The translations under genes and the position numbers were made by a program. 64,000 nucleotides of DNA from Lepus europaeus (taxonomy: Eukaryota; Chordata; Mammalia; Lagomorpha; Leporidae). Shown piece after piece: positions 1-11,350 of this stretch. The stretch lies in NCBI RefSeq assembly GCF_033115175.1, contig NC_084834.1:13241294-13305293 (forward strand). The letters are read 5' to 3'. The notes beneath the pieces are model-generated. The model worked only from the letters and a program-made list of their open reading frames with translations, was not told the origin of the DNA and searched no databases. Every line of letters begins with the position of its first letter. The first letter of the stretch is position 1.

Positions 1-306
1 TATCTCTTCATCTTGATAATCTTGGATTGGGGTGTCTTGTTCATTTGGGGGCATCATAGTGTCTTCCTTGCTCTTGTTACCTTGGTTTCTAAGTTTGTTG
101 TTTGGCATGTTGGAGATAATTTATGGTTTTATTTTTTTGCTCTGGTGTTTTTTTCCTCATTATACTATGCCTCTAAGTGGGCTGTCTGCTTTGACGGATC
201 CTTAGAGGCTGTGATGGGTGTGGCCAGAGAGCTCTGCTTGATTCTTCAGGTTTAAGGCTGTGCAAAAAGTGACTCACCCAGATTGTTCACTCCCTTGCTC
301 CTTTCT

Positions 307-309
<3 letters not shown>

Positions 310-342
<33 letters not shown>
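310..342. repeat. (CT)n microsatellite
   Basis: An almost pure CT dinucleotide run inside the L1 5'UTR, continued by less regular pyrimidine sequence to about 360. Confidence 0.95.
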
Positions 343-349
<7 letters not shown>

Positions 350-784
350 CCTCCTTTTTTTGACTCAGTTGGGAAGTAATTCCACACAGCTGAGTGAAAT
401 TGAGGGTAGTTGAAATCTGGTCTCTGTATTTGTTTGATCTACCCCTGGGACCACACAAAGAGTTTATGCAGCCCTCAATGTGTTCTCAAGTTTCGCCATA
501 ATCCCAAAGTCACTGAGTTTGTGTACTCTTTGCCACTTTACATATGAAAAATGGCTCCTGCTCTTTGTTTTGCTCGGCTTTGTTAGGTGAGTGTAGAGAG
601 AGGCCTCTGACTTTCCCCACCAATGTCTCAGGTTTCTGAGGTTTTTGTCTTACCTCCCGTTCCCACGCTGGCAATATTCTGCAGCTCGGCTCCCATGGGT
701 GTGCTTCCATGTGGTCGGCTCCCTGTAGGTCCTCTGTGTCACATCCACTAGATCAGGAAGCGTTTCCTCTGCAGTTTTTTTCTT

Positions 785-1150
785 TTCTTTTCTTTTTTTC
801 CCCCTCTTTTTTTTTATTTTTGACAGGCAGAGTGGACAGTGAGAGCGAGAGAGAGACAGAGAGAAAGGTCTTCCTTTGCCGTTGGTTCACCCTCTAATGG
901 CCGCCGCGGTAGCGCGCTACGGCCGGCGCACCGCGCTGTTCCGATGGCAGGAGCCAGGTGCTTATCCTGGTCTCCCATGGGGTGCAGAGCCCAAACACTT
1001 GGGCCATCCTCCACTGCACTCCCTGGCCACAGCAGAGAGCTGGCCTGGAAGAGGGGCAACTGGGACAGGATCGGTGCCCCGACCAGGACTAGAACCCGGT
1101 GTGCCGGCGCCGCAAGGCGGAGGATTAGCCTGTTGAGCCACGGCGCCGGC
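785..1150 (-). mobile_element. CSINE (rabbit C-repeat), full length, minus
   Basis: Poly-T then 'gacaggcagagtgg' at the left and 'cacggcgccggcc' at the right give a reversed complete SINE. A perfect 16-bp target-site duplication (ctgcagtttttttctt) lies at 769-784 and 1,151-1,166. It was inserted into the L1 5'UTR and has few mutations, so it is young. Confidence 0.95.
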
Positions 1151-1257
1151 CTGCAGTTTTTTTCTTGAGTCTTTTCCTGAGGCTACAGTAATTCCACTTT
1201 TATGAAACTATATTTTCCCAGACTATCAGGGCACGTCCTCACTATCTGCCATCTTCC

Positions 1258-1322
1258 TCTATCTCTTTCTTTACCTCTCTCTGTAACTCTGTCTTTCAAA
1301 TAAATAAAATAGATCTTAAAAA
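1258..1322 (+). mobile_element. CSINE 3' tail remnant
   Basis: Only the terminal 'ctgtaactctgtctttcaaa' plus the AT-rich tail of a SINE remains, directly at the 5' end of the L1. Confidence 0.7.
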
Positions 1323-1965
1323 AAGTTCATTTGTCAAACTTTGACAAAGATAAGCAGATGCTAACGTAAAGAAGTTTAAAATATGTGTCTAACTCTGTGA
1401 CTTTGGAGAGTTAGCAGAGGTACCCACTGCCTTATGAAAAGCTCACAGAACGAGTATGTGTTTCTGCTCCACAGTTTTGCAATGAGGTTGCTGGTTCCAT
1501 GCCCAGCTCTGGTAATGCAACAATCTCCTCAGCTATGAATTTTCTCCTTCAGGGAATGGAAGATGTCACCAGTGACTCCTGATGGTGACCAGAAGCAGGA
1601 GGAAGTCTAAGACGATGCTGATGGCACTGCTGTGTCCTCTTCCTCTGGCTCAGTCCTGTATAGTCCAAGAAAAGACATAGCCTCTGCACGGAGCTCCAGG
1701 GAAGAGCTGTGTGCCAGGGGCTTAGTGGGACTGCCAGAGAAAAGGCAGGCTACATCCAGGTGTTCCAGTGGGTGTGATGCACCTAGAGTGTTTGAAGTAA
1801 TGCCAGTGCTAGAAAACTTCAGCACAGCTCATGGGAACTGAAGAGAGTGTGCCCTCTGGACTTGCTTATCTGACATCAATCTTGTGCCATGTTTCACCAC
1901 AAAGTTTCACCTTTAGAAATAATTCTAGAGCTATCACATCAGCTAATGCTCTACTGATACCTTTC
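1323..1965. other. Unassigned intergenic sequence
   Basis: Opposing frames of about 70 codons exist at 1,607-1,841, but neither resembles a known protein. No repeat family was recognised. Confidence 0.4.
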
Positions 1966-2333
1966 TGTAAATTTTTTTAATTTTTATTTAGCAAATATAA
2001 ATTTCCAAAGTACAGCTTATGGATTACAATGGCTTCCCTTCCGTAACTTCCCTCCCACCTCCCAACTCCTGCTCCTTCTCTCATTCCATTCACATCGATT
2101 CATTTTCAATTCTCTTTATATACAGAAGATTAATTTAGTATATATTAAGTAAATATTTCAACAGTTTGCACCCACAGAGAACATAAAGTGTAAAATATTG
2201 TTTGAGTACTAGTTATAGCATTAATTCACATTGAACAACACATTAAGGACAGAGATCCTACATGAGGAGTAAGTGCACCGTGACTCCTGTTGTTGATTTA
2301 ACAAATTGACACTCTTGTTTTTGGCATCAGTAA
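1966..2333 (-). mobile_element. L1 3' end fragment, minus
   Basis: Reverse complement of the rabbit L1 3' terminus, including the 'tacagcttatggattacaat' block and the conserved 'ggacagagatcctacat' block. It is truncated at its 5' end, where a SINE begins. Confidence 0.85.
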
Positions 2334-2532
2334 TTTTTTAAAATATTTATTTTATTTATTTGAAAGACAGTTACAGAGAGAGGTAGAGATAGAGAGAGAT
2401 ACAGGATTTCCATCCGCTGGTTCATTCCCAGGATGGCTGCAATAGCCAGAGCTGAGCCAATACAAAGTTAAGAGTCAGGAGCTTCTTCCAGGTCTCCCGC
2501 ATGGGTGCAGGGGCCCATGACTTGGGCCATGT
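2334..2532 (-). mobile_element. CSINE fragment, minus
   Basis: The tail (tattttatttatttgaaag), the 'catccgctggttcattccc' block and the 'gacttgggccat' core are present. The tRNA-like head is missing. Confidence 0.85.
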
Positions 2533-2597
2533 TGAAAGTAGAGATATTCTAAAAAGAAACCTAGATCAATCAAGCTCAGCATCAACATCCCACTCGT

Positions 2598-2935
2598 TAA
2601 TTTTTAAAAATTTTTTAAAAGATTTATTTTATTATAAGAAAGAGTTAGAGAGAGAGAGAGACAGAGAAAAGGAGGTCTTCCATCAGCTGCTTCACTTCCC
2701 AAATGGCTGCAACAGCTAGGGCTAAGCCAAATTGAGAGCCAGGAGCCAGCTTCTTCCTGGTTTCCCATGTGAGTGCACGAGCCCAAGAACTTGGGCTATT
2801 TTCTGCTGCTTCCCCAGGCCCACTAGCAGGGAGCTGGATGGGAAGTGTAGAGGCTGAGACTCGAAACAGTGCCCATATCAGGTGCTGGCACTGTAGACAG
2901 CAGCTTAACCTGCTATGCCACAGCACTGGCCCCAC
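2598..2935 (-). mobile_element. CSINE, minus
   Basis: Reversed SINE with an AT-rich tail at the left, a (GA)n block, the core 'aacttgggctatttt' and the head 'ccacagcactggcccc' at the right. Confidence 0.85.
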
Positions 2936-3074
2936 TTGCTAATCTTTTACATGTGCTGCTTGTCTCCCTGAAAACCACTTGCGTTTCTGGGATATTTTAG
3001 AGTTATACAAAAGTTGGTTCCCTTTATGAAAATGTTGGAAAGAGCAGTAGACCCAGAGTCAGAAGCCTGAGTGG

Positions 3075-3425
3075 TGTGACTCTCTTACTCAATTCAGATG
3101 GCTAAAACAAATTCCCATGACTTGAGTAGCTTAGAATCACCAGAATTTTATTTCTTACAGTTCTGAAGACTGTGCAAGACAAAGACATGGCACATTGCTT
3201 AACTAATGAGAACCAGCCTCCTGGATTATAGAAAACTGTCTTTGCACTGGAACCTCACACATCAAGAGGAAGAGGCCTCTCTGTGCTTTCTTCTATAATG
3301 ATACTAATCCCACAGTACAACCTTCATGATCTAATTACTCCCAAATGTCTCAGTTCCTAATTACCTTGGAGGTTAGAATTGCAACATATGAATGTTTTTA
3401 GAACACAGGCAGTCTATAGCAACTT
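3075..3425 (-). mobile_element. MaLR LTR (MLT1-like), minus
   Basis: Old diverged repeat. 'ggttagaattgcaacatatg' and 'cagtctatagca' match the reversed start of MLT1-type LTRs, and 'ttttatttcttacagttctg' matches their middle. The assignment is from memory of the family. Confidence 0.65.
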
Positions 3426-3534
3426 CCAAGAGCCAAAATGTGTCAATATCCTAAATGCACTATCAAATGAATGGACAGACACATTGCATATACTCATTTA
3501 ATGGAGCATTACTCAGCCTTCAAAAACTTATGTG

Positions 3535-3835
3535 AAGGGGCAAGTATTGTGGCACTTATCCAAAGAGGCCAGTGGATTGAGTTGCTGCCTGACACCCACA
3601 TCACACATGAGCACAGGTGCAAGTCCCAGTAGCTCTGCTTCTGACCCAGCTTCCTGTTAATATGACTGGAAAAGCAAAGGAAGATAGACCAAATGCATGG
3701 GTCCCCTTACACCATGTGGATGTCCCAGCTTCAGTGTGGCCCAGTCCTGGCTACTATGGCATTTTTGGAGAGTAAACCAATGGATGGAAGCTCTCTCCCT
3801 TTCTCTTGGTCACTCTTTTAAATAATCTTAAAAAA
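3535..3835 (+). mobile_element. CSINE, diverged, plus
   Basis: Degenerate head 'ggggcaagtattgtggcac', core region and tail 'cactcttttaaataatctt'. Heavily mutated, so an older insertion. Confidence 0.75.
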
Positions 3836-4505
3836 AACTTATCCAAGAATTAATAAGCCTTGAGAAAATGAAAAACAGTTAACATCATTCTCAAATAATT
3901 TTGAGGGCTGAGATATTTGACATCACCTATGGGATAACTTGGTGAGCTATTTTATTATTACTATTTGCATTTGTTTCCTTTCTAGGGGCCAGAATGTTCA
4001 CATCTCTCAAAGACAGGGTACAACCTGCCTCTGCAATGCCAGAAGCACCCAATTTCCCCCACTTTTTCTCAATGTTTTGGAGACTTTTTGTTAAAGGCCT
4101 TCATGCCATCATTGGTCTCATTTAAACATATTTTTCTAACAAGTAAAAATGTTTACTTTACTCTGATCATATTTTAAGTCAATTGTTTCCTGCTGATACG
4201 AAGAGGTATCTTGAACTTATCATTAATTTGCTTTCCTATCACATTTTCTGATGGGTTGCTTTCAGTAGAGTTTTCAGCAAAGTTCAAACTATCTAGAATT
4301 TAAAATCTTATGAAACTGAAATATTTTCTGCCTTTTTGTTTTCCCTCTCATTAATGTCTTTGATATTCATTTGTCTGATTGTCAGTTATAGAAATCAAAT
4401 AAAATTATCTTTGTACAAGTAATAATAACCAAGAAGAAGATAACAGGGTAACCAACAGATTTGAATTTTGGAGCATAGATAAGTAATGATTTAAAAACTA
4501 GCAAC
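3836..4505. other. AT-rich intergenic sequence
   Basis: Contains stops in all frames and no repeat family that I recognise. Confidence 0.4.
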
Positions 4506-5650
4506 AGGGCCGGCGCCCTGGGAGGCTGAGAAATGTCACCTCCCTGGGGTCTGCAGAGAACCCACTTTCCTAATCACCACAACTGCCACAAGATCAAGTG
4601 TGGCAGAGAAGCACCTGTGCCAGCAAGCACAGCCCACCCATCGCACCCATTGCACCTACCCTCACATGGCACGGACTCACGTGGCCCTCAGCCCATATCT
4701 ACGCTACATTTTTGCTCAGAGAAGGAACTGAGGAAACTGGCAAGATGTGCCACAGTCCTGCCTTCAGAGTCTCAACTCCAGATTGCCCAGTGGAGTTGGG
4801 GCCCAAGCTGAAAATCGGGCAATCCCTAAAGGTCTAGGGTTGGGCCCAGCAGAGACACATGCGCCCAGGCCAGTCGAGGCTCCAGGACCCTCCCTGTGCC
4901 CCGCACTCACTCACCGCTCATGTTGGCCTGCTGTGGAGCCCAGGAATGGGACCCTCTGCAGCTGCCTTGTGCCCTCAGAGCCAAGCATGACAGGGCAACC
5001 GGGCATCCAGCTCTGGCCAGGCACATGGAGCAGCTGATGACACTGTGTTCAGGTGGGATGCCTCCTCTCCAGCAGCTGCTGTGATGTGCCTGGAGCCTGA
5101 ACAAAGTTTGAAAGAGTCAGGAATGGGGCAGAGGGTCTGTGTCCCAGCCCGGCCCTGCTGTGCCCCTTGCTACCCTGCACGTCCCTATGCTCCCATGGTA
5201 ACACGCCTGTCCACCAGCCAAGCTGCAGATGCTCTGGCAGACACGCTCCTGTGCGGGTTTATCTTCAAGACACTGGCTGACCAAGGAAGGCCAGGTGCCC
5301 ACGGAAGGATCACGGGCACTCACAGGCCTGACAGCCAGGAGCTGCAGTCCCTTCGTCCCTCCCTCCTCACCTGGGGGCCATTGGAACTTGCAGTCCTGGC
5401 TCACCAGCTGTGGGAGGCCAGCTTCTTGATCAAGCTCAGCCCACACGCTCAAAGACTGGAACCCCAGAGCTTCTGCAGGATGTCTGCATAGATCGTGCCT
5501 GGGGCCCTATCCTTTGCAGAGCAATAGCAGACAAAACATCTAAGTTTCTTGAAAGAGGCTGCTTGGCCTCCCCTGGTGAACAGTCCTGGATACATTGTTT
5601 TGCAAAGCTGAAATGTAAGTTTTCCAAGATCCACCTTTGGTAAAGAATAA
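4506..5650. other. GC-rich block of unknown nature
   Basis: The block begins with 'gggccggcgccctgg', which resembles the CSINE head for about 12 bases, then runs into about 1.1 kb of sequence clearly richer in G+C than its flanks. The longest frame is 148 codons (5,045-5,491, +), with overlapping frames on both strands. None has a recognisable domain, signal peptide or membrane segment. It could be an unrecognised LTR or satellite, an old retrocopy or a non-coding RNA locus. No poly-A or duplicated ends are evident. Confidence 0.3.
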
Positions 5651-6144
5651 AATAAGTACACCAAGTGTCATGAGGGCTTTGTTCTATCTAGAATCTGCAA
5701 AGCAAGACAATATAACAAAATACATTCCTCAGGAACTTTCTCACACAATTAGGGAAACACTGGGTATCACTGAGGCAGAATCAGAATTCAGTGGGGCCAT
5801 AACACACACCCAACCATCTATTTGCTTTCCCAGTCAATGCTATCACTGCTGTGCTGGAGAACCTTCAAAGCAAGCTGAGATAAACTATCTTAGCAAATTA
5901 GGTAAAACGGGAGTCAAAGAACTGTGAGCAGAAATGTCCTTTCTGGATGACTAGATCCATTTCCCAGCTCCTAGCCACAAAATCCAGAAAATAATAAGAA
6001 ACCTGAAAATCAACACATTGGCTGGGCATCTTAATCGCCCATCTAATGGGAGATACCCACCTGGTGGTTCACCCATCCTGGAATCAGAATTCAGCCAGCT
6101 AGGCTCATGACTCCTGGAACTGTATGTGATACCTCCAAGCACAT
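5651..6144. other. Unassigned intergenic sequence
   Basis: No gene or repeat recognised. 6,010-6,110 contains SINE-like phrases ('atctaatgggagatacccac') but too few to call an element. Confidence 0.35.
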
Positions 6145-6475
6145 ATACTTCTTTTTTAAAGATTTATTTATTTATTTGAATAAATATTTGACACCGCGAG
6201 AGGAGAAGCACAGAGAGAGAGGTCTTCCATCCACTGGTTCACTCCCAAATTGGCCGCAATGGCGAGAACTTCACCGATCCGAAGCCAGGAGCTTCTTCCA
6301 GGTCTCCCACACAGGTACAGGAGCCCAAGGACTTGGGCCATCTTCTTACTGCTTTCCCAGGCCACAGCAGTGAGCTGGATCAGAGTGGAGCAGCCAGGTA
6401 TCAAACCGGCGCCCATATGGGATGCCGGCACTTTAGACCAGGGCAGTAACCCACTATGCCACAGTGCCGGCCCCT
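6145..6475 (-). mobile_element. CSINE, minus
   Basis: The reversed tail 'aaagatttatttatttattt' at the left, the (GA) block, the core 'gacttgggccatctt' and the head 'cacagtgccggcccc' at the right. Confidence 0.9.
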
Positions 6476-6957
6476 ATACCTTTTACAATATACAATTTGA
6501 AGTACACTTATAACATACAAAATACAATGTATAATACTTACAAAAACAATTTATAATATAAAATATAGCATTTCATTGGTAAGATACAATATAATACACG
6601 ATTTGTTTTTCCTTCCATCTAGTTCCTGAAGGCCTGAGTGTCCCTGACATGTGGCTGGGACCTGTGGCCAACAGAAGATCAGGGAGACTAAAATACAACT
6701 CTTGAAAACTCAGTGAACCTGACAAAACGTGTATCCCCAGGAAACAAGGAAAAAAAGAGAACAGACTCAAGGGATTTAGCCACAGAAATGACAGAAAGCA
6801 CACTACTACCAACCTTACCAAAAACATAATATTAAAAAAAAATAAAAGAACACTATGGAAACACCAAGGCACAAGAATTTGGTGACCCTAGGCACTCTTA
6901 ACACTTTATAAGCATTTACCCACCTACTTAAAAACTTCATAACAAAATAAATAGCTT
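6476..6957. other. AT-rich intergenic sequence
   Basis: Contains short repeated 'ataca/atataata' words. No gene or repeat family recognised. Confidence 0.4.
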
Positions 6958-7305
6958 TCACAGCCGCCGTTGTGGGTCGGTGGGTTAATCCTCTGCCTGC
7001 AGTACCTGCATCCCATGTGGGCACCGGTTCTAGTCCCAGCTGCTCCTCTTCTGATCCAGCTCTCTGCTATGGTTTGGGAAAGCAGGGGAAGATGGCTCAA
7101 GTCCTTGGGCCCCTGCAGTCGTGCGGGAGACAGGGAGAAGCTCCTGGCTCCTGGCTTCGGATCGGCACAGCTCCAGCTGCTGCAGCCATTTGGGGAGTGA
7201 ACCAGCAGATGGAAGGCCTTTCTCTCTGTCTCTCCCTCTCACTGTCTGTAACTCTGCCTCTCAAATAAAATAAATAAATAAATAAATACAACCTTAAAAA
7301 ATAGT
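6958..7305 (+). mobile_element. CSINE, plus
   Basis: Head 'gccgttgtgggtcggtgggt', core 'gatggctcaagtccttgggc', then 'ctgtaactctgcctctcaaa' and an (AAAT)n tail. Confidence 0.9.
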
Positions 7306-7880
7306 TTCCTAACATTTTACTCTGTGGATGCAGCAGAATTTACTACTTACTTATATATTATTCTTGTCCATGTATATATTATTCCTAACTTCATTTGTCC
7401 TCCCTCATCAGAAAGGAAGACATGCTCAGTTTTGAAAAAGTGTAAATCACAATCACTCAAAAAGGAGAGGATAAAAGCCACCATAACACCTTCACTAGAA
7501 TTATCATCCCAACGTTGAGGAATACCTTCTGTGCATGTATCCCCTTCTTCTTTACAACTAAGGTGATTTTAAACATCTTTGCAGGTGAATGTTTGTTTGC
7601 ATTCCTATTTCTTTAGAGTAGAAGATTGCAGAATAAGTGGCTCATAAAGTACTGTTTTGTGATCCTAGAATGTAATATCTAACTTCCTTTGGGAGTATTT
7701 CTTTCAATGCTGTTTTTCTCAATGCAACCCCAGATTACTAAGAGTCTGAAGCTAAACCAGAAAATCGTAAGGTTCCAAATCAATCATACACACATGTGAC
7801 ATCCTAGGAGCAGTAAGTCTCCCTTTTCATGGTTGCAGCCCAGGCAGGCTGCCAGGTGTCATCCCTGTGAGAGCCCACAG
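7306..7880. other. Unassigned intergenic sequence
   Basis: AT-rich sequence with no recognised gene or repeat. Confidence 0.4.
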
Positions 7881-8040
7881 CAGTAGAAGATGGCCCAAGG
7901 TCATTGCGGCCAACTCCGGAGTGAACCAGTGGATGGAAGACCTCTCTCTCTCTCTCTGTCTCTCTCTCTCTGTCTCTCTCTCTCTCTGTGTGTGTATGTA
8001 GCTCTGACTTTTAAATAAATCAATAAATCTTTTTTAAAAA
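7881..8040 (+). mobile_element. CSINE 3' half, plus
   Basis: Starts in the 'gaagatggcccaaggt' core and ends with an expanded (CT/GT)n block and 'aaataaatcaataaatcttt'. The head is missing. Confidence 0.8.
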
Positions 8041-8202
8041 ATGAAAAAAAATAATGAATTTGACTTTATGGAAAGCAAAACCTTAACTTGTTGAAAGGAA
8101 CTTTTAAGGAAATAAAAGAGAAACTACAGATTGTCACTTTACATGTGGACAAAAGACTTGTGCCAAGAGGTGTAAGAAGCTCTTAAAACTCAATAAGTAC
8201 AG

Positions 8203-8539
8203 GGGCTGGCACCATGGCTCACTTGGTTAATCTGCTGCCTGCAGTGCCAGCATCTCATATGGGCACCAGGTTCTAGTCCCAGTTGCTCCTCTTCCAGTCC
8301 AACTCTCTGCTGTGGCCCAGGAGGGCAGTGGAGGATTATCCAAGTGATTGGGCGCCTGCACCCATGTCAGAGACCAGGAAGAAGTACCTGGCTCCTGGCT
8401 TTGGATAGGTGTAGCTCCGGCCGTGGCAGCTATTTGGGAGGTGAACCAAAGGAAGGAAGACCTTTCTCTCTGTCTCTCTCTCACTGTCTATAACTCTATC
8501 TGTCAAATAAAAAAAATTAAATTAAATTAAAAAAAAACC
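8203..8539 (+). mobile_element. CSINE, full length, plus
   Basis: Head 'ggggctggcaccatggctca' to tail 'tctgtcaaataaaa' plus A-rich sequence. It is flanked by a 14-bp duplication with one mismatch, ctcaataagtacag at 8,189-8,202 and ctcaataagaacag at 8,540-8,553. Confidence 0.92.
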
Positions 8540-8667
8540 CTCAATAAGAACAGGCTGGTGAAAACATGGACCAGAGATTTGAGCTGATATTTTACCAAAG
8601 CAAACATGCCAGTCAGAAATCAGCCCTGAAATGACTCTGAACATTTAGACTTTCGGGAACTAAAACC

Positions 8668-8935
8668 ATCACCAGGGGCAGGCAGCAGTTAGGATGCCAC
8701 GTGGGATGCCCACATTCCATGTTGGAACATCTGGATCTGAACTCTGCTCCGATTGCACGTCCCCTAATGGGAAGCCGCAGTGGTCCTTCCTACCCAAGTG
8801 GGATACCTGGATTGAGTTCCCAAGCTCCCAGCTCAACCTGCCCCAGCCCTGGGTCTTGTAGGCATTTGGAGGGTGAACCAGCAGACTGGGGCTCTGCCTG
8901 TCTGCTTGCTCTGCTTCTCAAATAAATGGAATAAA
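8668..8935 (+). mobile_element. CSINE, diverged, plus
   Basis: Older member with head 'caggggcaggcagcag', a middle resembling other old copies ('tgggtcttgtaggcattt') and the end 'gcttctcaaataaatgg'. Confidence 0.75.
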
Positions 8936-9108
8936 CAGAAATGTACAAAGGTAAAGCCACCCTAAGATACTGCTGCACATTCTCTGGAGGTGGTAGAGTG
9001 CTGGCGATGATGTGAGGCATCTGGACCTGTCATTCTAACAGTAGCTCACATGACTCTGTTTTGCTGAACAAAAGCTAACTGCTACCCTCTGCCACTAATC
9101 AGACCTGC

Positions 9109-9222
9109 GTTTACCTTAGACAAATAATGCTTACCTTAATAGACAAATAATGCTTAATAGACAAATAATGCTTAATAGATAAATAATGTTTACCTTAATA
9201 GACAAATAATAGACAAATAAAG
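9109..9222. repeat. Short tandem repeat around 'agacaaataatgctta'
   Basis: Five to six imperfect units of 14-23 bp, some with an extra 'ccttaat' insert, show alternating unit lengths. Confidence 0.85.
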
Positions 9223-9424
9223 TTCTGCATATTGGCAGGGGAAGGCTTGCATATGGGCAAGGAGAGAGCAGGAAGTATTGGAAATGGCCAAGTCATCTGG
9301 CCTGCCCCAAGCAACATGACCAGAGGGTTGGGTTTATGACTGCAGGCTGGAAGTGGCCACTGTGACTCTGACCTTATTACTTGGCCAGAGGTCAACAGAC
9401 ACTTTGCTCTGCCCTTTGTTCTCC

Positions 9425-9525
9425 TTCCTTTAAGGGCATCTGGGGAATGAATCAGTGTATAGGAAATCTCTGTCTCTCTGTATCTGTCTTGCTTTCTGAT
9501 TCTCAAACTAAATAAAGAAAAAAAT
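9425..9525 (+). mobile_element. CSINE 3' end fragment, plus
   Basis: 'catctggggaatgaatcagt', a CT-rich run and 'ctcaaactaaataaagaaa' are the last third of a SINE. Confidence 0.65.
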
Positions 9526-10004
9526 ATAATATCCCATCTGGAGTTGGGATGCTTGTTCCCTTACTGTAGCAGAATGCCACGGAAACGGAAGGACCAGGAC
9601 AGATGCATTAATAGCAATTCTGTAATCTATTATAGTACTAAGGGGAAAAGGAGTTTGCATTTCTACTTACAGAATTGTAAGAATTCAGAAATGAGAGAGA
9701 ATATCAATAAAATTAAAGTCCGTGGGAAGTGTACTTTGGATTCACACCTTGAACAGGTGGGATTTGGTCAGGCAAAAGGTGAAGAGACAGCAGCACTGGA
9801 CGGTGTGTAGAGGCAGAGGAGGCACAGTGTGGGGGCAGGAGGCTGTGCACATGAAGTGCATAAGCCAGCTTTAAATGGGTGTCCAATGGATTGGAAATCC
9901 AAGTGTCTGCAGGAGACTCTGGGGGTCAGTTATTCCAGCCTTCCTTCAAATGCAGGGGAAATACCCGTGGCGATGTGAGATCAGGCAGAACACTGTGCTG
10001 GTTA
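9526..10004. other. Unassigned intergenic sequence
   Basis: An 88-codon frame at 9,544-9,810 (+) shows no recognisable protein. 'ggtgggatttggtcaggcaa' is unique here. Nothing further is supported. Confidence 0.4.
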
Positions 10005-10130
10005 TTATAATAATTCACTAGTACTGAGTACCTCCTCTCTGCCAGATTCATCACTGTGTGCACTAAGAGCTGCAGTGATCCCAGCACACGGATGAGCAAT
10101 CTGCACGCACAATTACATCGTTCACGCCAC
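10005..10130 (+). mobile_element. MIR SINE fragment, plus
   Basis: 'agtactgagtacctcctctc...gccag' is diverged MIR sequence (tRNA-derived mammalian-wide SINE). Confidence 0.55.
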
Positions 10131-10159
10131 CCAGTTCAACAAGTAAGTGGTCTCCAAAC

Positions 10160-10340
10160 TCCAAAAAGTTTTTAGAATAGGGAATGAAAAGGTAAATTTA
10201 TCGTGGCACAAAAATTCTTGGAATCCATGCAAACCAGCGGCATTCAAAACGTTCATGGGATTTTGTATTTGAAAGAAACTGGGCATGGGTTTCAAAATTT
10301 TTCACACCCAAACGAACATGTTTTCCTTGAGCTTTGTGGG
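10160..10340. mobile_element. Palindromic MITE-like DNA transposon fossil
   Basis: The left half ('ccaaaaagtttttagaatag ... ggaatccatgc') is an imperfect reverse complement of the right half ('gcatgggtttcaaaattttt ... ccttgagcttt'). This matches a non-autonomous DNA transposon. A second copy lies at 11,351-11,462. I cannot name the family with certainty. Confidence 0.55.
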
Positions 10341-10784
10341 GCCTCTTCCTAGTGTGGAGGCCACAGAAGCCACTGTGAGGTCTGAACAAGGTGACCAATG
10401 GGGCGAATAGGTGGTGAGTGCAGCATTTTGGGACACTTAAGTTTGGTAAGAGTGCACGGGAGGTCTGGATGGAAATGGACCAGTTCCGTGTACTTTTGTT
10501 ATGAGAGCAGAGCGGTAGTTGGCAGTGGACGGAAGGGTGAGAGCAGTTACCCTGTCTTTTCTGAACCTTCCTCTAAGCCCCAAGTGAGGCAGATTGTTCC
10601 TTCCCCAGCACTGCTCTGTCTTTGAATTTACTGAACTGTATTGTAATGATCATGTTCTAGGAGTATGATGAACATGTTAGACCTGAGTATTTTTCCCCAA
10701 AGTCTATCAGAATATGGACTGTCTTGTAATTTCTCTGAAATTCAGCATCTAGCCCTGGTGCATTGCTGAGCATCCAAAATATGT
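10341..10784. other. Unassigned intergenic sequence
   Basis: No gene or repeat family recognised. Confidence 0.4.
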
Positions 10785-11120
10785 AGGGGGAGCTTGTGTT
10801 GTGGTGTAGTGGGTGAAGACAGTATCTGTGAAGCCAGCATCCCATATGGGCACTGGTTCAAGTCCCGGCTGTTCCATTTCCAATTCAGCTCCCTGCTAAT
10901 GTGCCTGGGGAGCAGCAGAGGATGGCCCAAGTGCCTGGGCCCCTGCCACCCACTTGGTGACCAAGGTGAAGCTCTTGGCACCTGACTTTGGACTGGCACA
11001 GCTTCAGCTGTTGTAGCCATTCAGGGTGTGAACCAGTGGATGGAAGACCTCTCTATGTCTCTCTCTCCCTCTCCCTCTGTAATGCTACCTTTCAAATAAA
11101 CAAATCTTTTTAAAAATGTA
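10785..11120 (+). mobile_element. CSINE, plus
   Basis: Head 'gagcttgtgttgtggtgtag', core 'gatggcccaagtgcctgggc' and tail 'cctttcaaataaacaaatct'. Confidence 0.88.
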
Positions 11121-11350
11121 TAATGCATATATAATATGTAAATGAATGTAAAAATAATGTAAATATAGACAAATGAAAGAATGTGGAAAGGGAAAAACCT
11201 TAGTTTACTGATTTCGTATAAGGACAAAGGCTATGTTCAGGATTCAAATGATTTGGGCCTGCACCAGTTTTTAAATTAACGTTTAGTCACATTTCTTTGA
11301 TCACTAACATTTTGTCTATTATATTATTTTTACAAGTGCTATATCAGGGA

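Larger units (their letters stand above)
1..1258 (-). mobile_element. L1 retrotransposon, 5' end (5'UTR and start of ORF1), minus strand
   Basis: The reverse complement matches the 5'UTR and ORF1 start of the L1 at 28.9 kb. The minus-strand ORF1 ATG is at 106-108 and is followed by 36 uninterrupted codons to the window edge (MPNNKLRN...). The L1 5' start signature 'gatggcag' lies at about 1,250. Unlike the copy at 29,939, this one has a sense codon at ORF1 codon 9. A SINE (785-1,150) splits the 5'UTR, and a (CT)n tract lies inside it. The rest of the element lies to the left of the window, so its coding state is unknown. Confidence 0.8.

Noticed and set aside
5045-5491. 148-codon plus-strand frame in the GC-rich block
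   Set aside because: It has no domain, splice or start context, and overlapping frames are open on both strands, as expected from high GC. It is kept only as part of the unassigned block.
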